64,000 nucleotides of DNA from positions 4,055,930 through 4,119,929 of the forward strand of contig JACAXG010000063.1 in assembly GCA_018881555.1 (NCBI GenBank). The letters are read 5' to 3'. The notes under the pieces were generated by a model, which worked only from the letters and a program-made list of their open reading frames with translations, was not told the DNA's origin and did no database searches. Each line of letters starts with the position of its first letter. Within the stretch, counting starts at the first letter, position 1. This DNA is from Amblyornis subalaris (lineage: Eukaryota; Chordata; Aves; Passeriformes; Ptilonorhynchidae). The translations under genes and the position numbers were made by a program. Shown here in pieces: positions 56,301 to 64,000 of this stretch.

Positions 56301-59300
56301 GCTGTAATATTATTTATTATTTGCAACATTTGCAGTTACTTTGAAGTGTCAGTGGTACTGGCTGTTCAAAAACACAGCTTCTCAAAGAGCTTGCTTAGCA
56401 CAGAAAATCAGAGGCTACAGGTGGATGTAATGGGCTGGTGAAAGGCACAGCAGAGAGGTAAGAGCAATCCAGCAGCTGTGCCACGTAAAGTAACCAGTAT
56501 TTCCCTCTTTTCAAATAAATTTTGGCACACATAGGGGCAGGCAAATCAAAGCAATTCAAACACTGCCAGAGCCCTATTGACATCCATACAGTGTGCTGCT
56601 TCTCTGTGAAAAAACTGAATTTCCTCTAAAACACTCCACAGCCTCTCCAAGGACAGGGAACGTGCCCCATCATCACCCTCTCTCATCTCTAACAAATAGA
56701 GGATGTATGGGCTGGGAGAAAAGAACTGAGAAAGGAGAAGATCCTGAAGAAAGACAAACAGGTGGATGTTCAGGAACAGAACAGCAAGGAGACCCCTGTT
56801 GTACAACAGCACTGAAGAGCAATATGGTCCCAGACACGTGAGATGGCGTGCCAGGCCTGGCCAAAGCCCAGTGAGGGCAGGATCTCACCCCTTACCAAAG
56901 GAGGGTGAAGGCAGTGACAGATCAAGAGAGTTCTCCCAAAGTCAAATAAGCTGCAGCTCAACCGCGTCCTGAGTCAGAAGCGGTGCCTCTGAATAGAACA
57001 GAGAATTTTTGCTTTCTGACCCTATGTAAACATATAGCTTCCACTGTATTTCCAAAAGGGATTCATAGCTGAACTAGAACTTGTACCCAGAGTTAGTGCC
57101 TTTTCTTTGTTTTGAGCCTCTCACCTAAACTCTAAACTTGCTGCAGAAGCAGCAGTGAGCAGCTGCTCCTCATTCACCTTCTCTGTGCAACTCAATTGTA
57201 CAGATTTCAACCCCGTCCCTCGTGAGTCACCACTCCTGGACCGAAGAGGTGCAGTCCACTGAGTCACTGCTTGTGCTGAAGCTGTTCACAGGAGAGTTCT
57301 TTGATCCTCCTTGTTACCCTCTTTGAATCTTATCCAGGTCTGCTGTTCTCCTTTTGGAGTCAAGGAACTTAAGTGCACAGAGTATGCAAGGCTGTCCTGG
57401 CTTCCAGACACAGCAAACCCTCCACCCTGCAGCACCAAGGAAAAGCCAGGCTTCTCAAAAAAATTCCGCAGTGCTGTCACAAACATTCTAATTTCTATCA
57501 CCTAATTTAATTTCAGGCTAAAAATCAAATAATCACTTGCCACTCTTATTTCTTATTTTCTTTTTTTTTTTGTTTACTTGCAAGTATGGGAACGTTAGCA
57601 TGGACTGGACTGTTTCAGGTTTTGAAATGTGTAGTTCCTCTCACAATGTCTTTTGAAGTTTTATGGACTGCCAGACATCCACAGACCACATGCTGAGTAA
57701 CACTGCTGTTCAGTGCTTCAACAAACAGCCAAACGGGAGTCGAGGGGACAAAACAAGTTTGACTCAAACTGCCCTCCACAGTACAAGTAACTGCTCAGGA
57801 ATTCTCTGTATATATTCAAAACCACTTGCACACAATCTGATGCTCATTTCCCATGCTATAACTCACACGTGTGTGCCCAAGCGCGGTTCAGTGTTTTAGA
57901 CCTGAGCCACGCTTTGCGTGTGAGGATTGGAGGTAAAGCCAGGAACCACGGGGCTCGTAGCTGAACCAGCCCTGAACCCCCAGACACAGCAGGGGCAATA
58001 TGGCCAAACCCCTGAGAAACATCGTGCTTGTGCTTTTAGGGCAAATACTAACAAACATCAACTATTTTCTCACAGTAGCTGACCTATGTGCAATATTTTA
58101 TGACTCACGGAAAACTTGGAACAGCTGTAAGAAACAGTCAATAAATTTAAGCAAGACCAGAGTGGATCAGCAATTGTACTGAAACAAAAAGCTACAAACC
58201 TGAGTGATAAATTGCATGACATGCCCATAATGGAAGGCTTGAGGCTGCTGTTGCAAAGGATCACCCATGAAGACAGAACCACTGGACAAGAGACAAAGTC
58301 AATATATTCCTATGGATTTAACCATTTTACTGCTTCTAACTAGCCTTGCCTAACTTTCTGGAACAATTTCAGTTGAATTTTCTTTATGATTGAAAGAATG
58401 AAAATTTCACATTTGCTTAAATTTATTACTAACTGACATCACAATTTCAGCAATTCATAAATTTCCACGCTGGTCAGCAAGCTATGACCCACAGGGAAAA
58501 TGTTATGCTGACCTCACTGCAACAGCAGTGCTCAAACTAGAAGACACAGAGTTATCAGTATTTTAGCAATGGCTTTTAGATGGATTCTACTAGTGGAAAA
58601 ACTAGTATGATACTTGTAAGTAAATGCTGGAGTTACGGAAAATATGAAAAAAATTGAGTCTATATGTTGTGGACAAATACATGGGATAACAGCTCCTTGG
58701 GAGAAAGGCTGCTGAGAATAAAGAAGATACAATCTACGTATCTCAAGTTTATAAATATTTATTTTATATTATTTAGACTTGTTTGTAGATCTAAGGAAGC
58801 CGCAAGGAAGAAGTTTATACTGAGAGAAAGTTGGATGAAAGAAAACAATCCAAACAAAACCCCCAAACCCTACAATGGAGGAATACGGCAAGATTTTTCA
58901 CATTTGATTTCATGTAGTCCTTTGGAAACGTAAGAACTCCTATTTTGCCTCAATCAGGAGCTCCCCTAGTTAAATACCCTGTTTTCAGTTATATTCGTTA
59001 TGTTAGTTATGAGTCAGTTTTACTGACTTGATGGATGAAGGTATTCAGTCATTCCTGAGCACCCTGTAGCCCATTTCCAAAGCACTGCAGGGAGGGGGAA
59101 GGAGACTGTCAAGACTTCTCATCCCAGGAAGCCACTGCAGGCACTTTATTCCAAGTACACACCAACAGTCATCAAGCCGTAAATAAGGGTGATACTTCCA
59201 ATCAGTGAGAACACAGATGCATCCAGTAGCAAAGCAGCCATCCCAAATGACAAATAATTAAGCAGAACTGTCTTTGGGGACTGGGGGACAGAACCATTCT

Positions 59301-62300
59301 CACGAGCTCCTGGATGTGCACAGAGGAGGGTGGGAAGGGAGCTGTGTCCCACTTGCTCCCAGAGAGCCAAACCCTGGCAAGTGCTGTGAGCCTCCACCAG
59401 CACAGCATCCCTATGCCCAGCCCTAACTGCAGGGCTGAGCACCCCACTGCCCTTTCAGAAAGGTTTACACACGTTTGATTACAGGCATGTGCCAGGGGAG
59501 AGCTCGGCACTGAGTCTTCCCCTTTTTTGCCTTGTTATATTTGCAATACTTACAGTCCCATAATTAATTACGCAATCTGTCCCAGCTGTAGCTACAAGGT
59601 TCTGCAGGTTGTAGAATGCTCATCCTCTTTGGATGAAGAGGCAGTGAAATTAGAAATGCTCAGACCACCAGTGCAATCCAGTGAATGCGTTTGCCAAGAA
59701 GGAACCAAAGAATTAATGCACTGGAGACTAACCTTTCAGGAACAAGGCAGGTTTACACTGAGCATTAATTCTGAAAGTAATGAGGTTGTGGTTTTGGTTC
59801 AGTCTTTAATAGTCTTCATCATAAAAGCACTACAGTTAATATCCCATAATCAGTGCTTTCTGATCAGGAGAGTCCAATAAGCAATTTTCCATCACATACT
59901 GGAACTAAGCTACTGCTGCAATCTGAAAAAACCAAACAAAACAATTCTCCAGCCTACATCTAGCAACAGGAAACGCAGACAAAACAATTTAAATATTTTG
60001 GCTGCGGAGCCATTTGAGGGTCTAGCCACATCTTCCATTAAAATTAGCAGCCAAAAACTCCAGGTCTGCTTTGGAGTTTTCTCATTTAGAGTTTTCTTAG
60101 TGTGTACAAACATTATCTTTTATTGTTGCTTAGCAGTGGTGACTCCCTCACTACCAGTCTTGGTTCAGAAAAGTAAAAGTATTTCAATTTAACACAAATT
60201 AGCTTTTTATCTGTTTTCTTGGAAAAACCGTTGGAAGAAACCAGTTTGAATTAAAATCAGTTCAGCAGGAAAGTTCAATTTTATATCCCCTCCTTAAAAT
60301 GAGTATATATGGTTATTATTAATTTCTGAATCACACCATGTGCTCCTTCCTACAGTAATTGCTAACTGAAGTCAACAGCAGTACTGTCATCCATTTTAAT
60401 GGGCTGGGATCATGCCACAGGACACAAAATAAAGACACTTCTTCTTTCGAAATGCTTAGGATCAAAACAAGAAAAACACAAGAGACACACTGGGAAACCC
60501 AAAGGGATGAATGACTAGGAATTTAATTTCTCATTTATTGCTAATATTATTGTTGACTCGCTTGTTAATGTAATGTAGCACTTACATTAAGGGATCTGTG
60601 TCAGAGTGACCCACTAATGATGATTTGTATCTGCTGCCAGGATAGGCAGACATAGAAGAGACTATTTCGGTGGTGTTCAGGGGCTATTTCCCTGTCATTT
60701 AGGGGATTTAAAGCTCTTAAGCAGTTACAGGCTTGTTTATTTTTTAATAATTAGAGCTGGCTGAATTGTAAGTCAAAGAAGACAGGCAGAATAAGGGGCC
60801 TCTGCTCTCTATAGTGCAATTGCAGCACAAAAGAGGATGCAGGGCTGGTTTTCCTCCCCTCCTCACCAGCTGGGGAGGCTGGAAGAGCCTCCCAAGTTTC
60901 TCGCACAATGCCCCAGCCAGCACAGCTACATCCCTCTGCAGGTACGGCAGCCTCTCATCACCAAAGCGCAATGAAAACCAGGATTTCCTAATCCACTCAG
61001 AGTGAGCGTGACTGGTATTTATTCCTCACACAGGAGCCACCAGATCTCCCTGCTGCACTTTTCCTCCACTGCTGTGACAGGCACCATCACCAGTGATGTC
61101 CTTGGCCTCACGCTCACAAAGCTGCCGTAACAATCTGCTGGAACTGAGCTGCCACGGGAGCACATCCCGGAGCAAGGAGTTCCCTGCTTACAAATATTAT
61201 ACTTCTTGTGCCATGCTGACACATCCTCTCAGCTTCCAGGTTAGCTTGGCCAGCACTGTGAAACTCTGGCAGTGGATCAAGGGTGATTGAGGAAGGGGCC
61301 ATGGGGCAAGAGGGAGAAACATCAACTTTGCACAACTAAACGAGACTCAAAATTTGATCTGATGAAGCCATAAATAGTGGCCAAAAAAAAAAAAAAATTA
61401 AAAAGCCCTTCAGTAGACATATCTTGTCTGAAGTACAAGTGTCAGGGGGTGGCAAATGTCCTCTTTTTCCACAAAAACCTGCATTCCCTATGGAGGGCTT
61501 GTCAGCACAGCTATCCCAGCAAACCTCTCCTGGTGTGCAGAGACTGAGAGAGTCACAGGGATACACCTCCAGCCAAGCTGTTCAACACCTCTTCCACCAA
61601 ATTTTTTCTTTATTAGGGGTCACTGATCCTGATTGCATAACAAAAAGCACAGGAGGAATACACATTTAGAAACATCAGTTTGTAAGACAAGGAAAAAAAT
61701 CGGCTGCTTGTAATGGCAGGCATGGCCGCATGCACAGGGAAGACAGCCCAAACTCCAGTTTGGTTTGGTTTTGTCTGGTTGCTTTTCCAAAGAGTACACC
61801 TACTATTCCACCTAGGAAACTGGTATCACTTCCTGAGGGAATCTGTAACCCTTTACTACACCAAGCATTCGTGGACACAAGCGTCCAAGCAGACTAGACT
61901 GACATAAATAGGCAGAACACAATTAAAACTATTTTTGTGGCAAATAAACAACTGCTGTTTTTAATCATGGGTGATGTTTATATCTGTGCAAGTGGGTGTA
62001 AAATTCTTCTGTTATTAAGGCAAAGCAGTGAGGAACCAAGCCTGTGGCTCACTCTGCCACAGCAATCACGTTATCCTGTTTCTCATCCTCAGCCTCTGCT
62101 ACATCTGCGAGAGCCAATACCAGCAATCCATCAATAACTCTCTGCTCCTCACATCTGGGTGTTTGTTTTTAAATCAGGATTATACAGAAGCCCTCACATA
62201 TCTATAGCAAACACTGGGAGGAGAACGGGGCAAGAGATATTATCCAGGCCCTTGCAGAGAGATACAAACCAACAGCATTTCTTGCTGCTCTTTCCTTAGC

Positions 62301-62927
62301 TGGGCTGGGGCTTTATCCACTCCATCTACGACTATTTAGACTGCAGGCTCTTTGGGCCAGGGACCACCTACTGTGTGCATGTTTCTACAGTCTCCGGAAC
62401 AAGACTTCCATTTTTGCTGGTTCTCTCTAGGCTAGACCATAATAAATATGATTATTTTAACAATAACACACATTAATAATCGTTAATGCATTGCTTGAAT
62501 TTTCCTTTGAAATGCAATCTGGGCTCTCCTCCCTCTCACCAGTTTAATCGCTGGCTGAACTTTCTCAGTTAACTGAAAGTGCCATAGGTAAGATTTTTTC
62601 CACTATCAGCACTTTTAATCTTTGTATAATTTAAAGCAAATACATCTTTCTTTGTGACTGCAAATGAGCCCACCTGTTGGGGGCTTACTTTGTGGTTTTT
62701 TGTTTTTGTTTTGGGGTTTGGGTTTTTTTCACTTTTCTGAACTTTTAAATTATTTTCTAACAGCAACCTGGCCTGGCAGCAGTAAGGCAGACATGACATA
62801 ATGCTGGCTATTAATGGCTTCCTAGCCCTGATTGTCAGCTCTCCCCATTTCAGTGAGTGCTCTGGACCCTTGTGCCTGCCAAACTCACTGTGCTCCTGTG
62901 CTGGGCCTAAGTCACAGCTCTGTATAA

Positions 62928-63200
62928 GAATCACAGAATAGTTTAGGCTGGAGGGAACCTTTAAAGCTCATCTAGTCCAACCCCTCTGCAGTAAGGGAAG
63001 TCTTAAATTAGATCAGACTGCTCAGAGCCCCATCCGACCTGGCCTCGAATGTTTGCAGGGATGGGGCATCTACAGCCTCTCTAGGCAGCATGTTCCAGTG
63101 TTTTACCACCCTCGTTATAAAGAACTTTTACTTTTTATCTAACCTACATCAACCCTCCTTCAGTCTAAAAACATTACCCCTTTTCCAACCAGCTCCTTTT
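62928..63200 (-). mobile_element. CR1 LINE 3' fragment (reverse orientation)
   Basis: It begins gaatcacagaatagtttagg and continues catctagtccaacccc, cagagccccatccgacctgg, ctctaggcagcatgttccag and aagaacttttactttttatc, all CR1 landmarks in reverse. The right edge is approximate. It abuts a CpG-rich patch. Confidence 0.92.
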
Positions 63201-63324
63201 AAAGCCTGTGTCTTCCTGGGCTTGGGAATGAGGCTCTATCTCGTTTTAGAGCCCCAGGCTGGCTGCTCTTTCACAGGCATCTTCAAGTTCCTGGGGCTGT
63301 GGGAGGCCACACCATTCTCAGCTT

Positions 63325-63410
63325 TCCAGCACGTCGCTGCGGGACCGGGTCCATGCCGGCAGCACTGGAAAACGTGCGGGGGCGTTGGGGGGGCGCGGGG
63401 GAACAGCTGC
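63325..63410. promoter_or_regulatory. Small CpG-dense, G-rich patch (possible regulatory element)
   Basis: I count about ten CpG dinucleotides in roughly 80 bp, in a window otherwise poor in CpG. It includes a quadruplex-type G cluster at 63378-63401 (runs of 5, 7 and 5 G). GC-rich sequence continues to about 63560. It may be an unmethylated regulatory element or alternative promoter region in the TEAD1 5' intron. A plus-strand open frame crosses it but encodes nothing recognisable. Confidence 0.35.
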
Positions 63411-64000
63411 CTGGTGCAGTGATCACCTTTCTGGGCAGGCATCCACCAGCCAGAAAAATCTGCCTTGTTATGAACTTGGCTGGCATGCTGGGGAGAGGAG
63501 GAGAGTCAAGCAACGCCACCCTGGCCCTGGAAATAGCCCCGCTCCCGGCGCTGCCGTCCACGCCCCTCTGTGCCACCGGCCAGCTGTACATTGGCAGGGA
63601 AGATGGCCAGTCTCCTCCAAGAGAAAAATCTCCAGCATTTAAGCTGGCTGTTTGGGCTTTAAAGAATGATCTTCCTTGCACAAAGGATTCCTCCCATCTT
63701 CCTTCGAGTCAAGCACGATTATTTATCGGAGTGGTGCGGATGAGGGAGGGAGCGAGCGGCCCCACCGTGGACCAGAGACCCACGGTGCTAAGCACAGAGC
63801 AAAGAGATGATCCTTTCCCAAAAGAGCTTACAACTAAGCATAAAAAGGAAAAATCTCATTATTGACAGATTAATGACAATCTGTCAGAGCAGCCATTCCT
63901 ATTAGGAGTTTCTTGAGCAGGAAAGTATTACAGGGCCCTTATAATTAGCTAAGGATACCTGATCTGGTCTGAAAATTGAACAGTTAAAGAGTCACCTCAA

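Larger units (their letters stand above)
29772..64000 (-). other. TEAD1: Large 5' intron of TEAD1 (incomplete, at least 34.2 kb)
   Basis: This is the intron upstream of the exon that begins with RNELIARY. I searched by eye on the minus strand for the preceding TEA-domain exon (the segment ending DEGKMYG) and did not find it, so the intron probably runs past the window edge. It contains one solo LTR, several CR1 fragments, a long pyrimidine tract, two CpG-enriched patches, a third at the far end, and AT-rich motif-dense stretches listed separately. The many short open frames are overlapping, unspliced and without recognisable domains, and I treat them as chance. Long 5' introns are also known for mammalian TEAD1. 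Confidence 0.75.

Noticed and set aside
63299..63865. A 188-codon plus-strand open frame.
   Set aside because: It follows a CR1 fragment, arises in GC-rich sequence where stops are rare, has no recognisable domain, and two other frames over the same bases are also open.
63887..63899. CATTCC-type M-CAT (TEAD-binding) sites, for example near 63890, as evidence of autoregulation.
   Set aside because: CATTCC and GGAATG occur throughout the window at about what short motifs would give by chance; no clustering was noticed.
29772..64000. Search for the N-terminal TEA exon and for PARVA, the expected upstream neighbour in mammals.
   Set aside because: Neither was visible by eye in this stretch; the intron probably extends past the window.

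Overview
This looks like avian nuclear DNA, most likely from a passerine (songbird). Evidence: several 3'-end fragments of CR1 LINEs with the bird-type ATTCTATGA-like terminal repeat, and one solo LTR (about 43247-44098) that I recognise from memory as a passerine endogenous-retrovirus LTR. The rest is AT-rich, CpG-depleted intron-like sequence. There are no bacterial features.

The only gene I can support is TEAD1 (TEF-1/NTEF-1), the TEA/ATTS-domain transcription factor that is the DNA-binding partner of YAP/TAZ. It lies on the minus strand and the window holds its middle part. In transcript order the exons are: 29771-29707 (TEA-domain helices 2 to 3), 26974-26912 and 26823-26761 (two tandem 63-nt versions of the recognition-helix exon), 18313-18302 (a 12-nt microexon encoding VTSM), 17102-16968, 16776-16730, 16179-16118 and 14161-14037 (linker, proline-rich region and start of the YAP-binding domain), and 4535-4362 (first part of the YAP-binding domain). 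All junctions are canonical GT/AG and the phases fit. One recognition-helix exon plus the constitutive exons gives 671 nt, about human residues 68-291. The 5' exon or exons (N-terminus and TEA helix 1) and the C-terminal exons were not found. They should lie beyond 64000 and before position 1, so the first intron seen is at least 34.2 kb and the last at least 4.3 kb.

The most interesting structure is the TEA-domain splicing module. The two alternative exons are the same length and phase and differ mainly in their second half. The 3' copy carries the RRKS motif containing the serine (human Ser102) reported as a PKA target. The 5' copy has valine there. Only an 88-nt intron separates them, with a candidate branch point unusually close to the donor, which suggests steric mutual exclusion. 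Together with the microexon this predicts at least four DNA-binding isoforms.

Everything else is intron with repeats (CR1, LTR, low-complexity tracts), a few CpG-enriched or motif-rich patches that could be regulatory elements, two G-quadruplex-type motifs and one unrecognised coding-like stretch near 7.0 kb. No second gene, RNA gene or novel multi-gene system was found.
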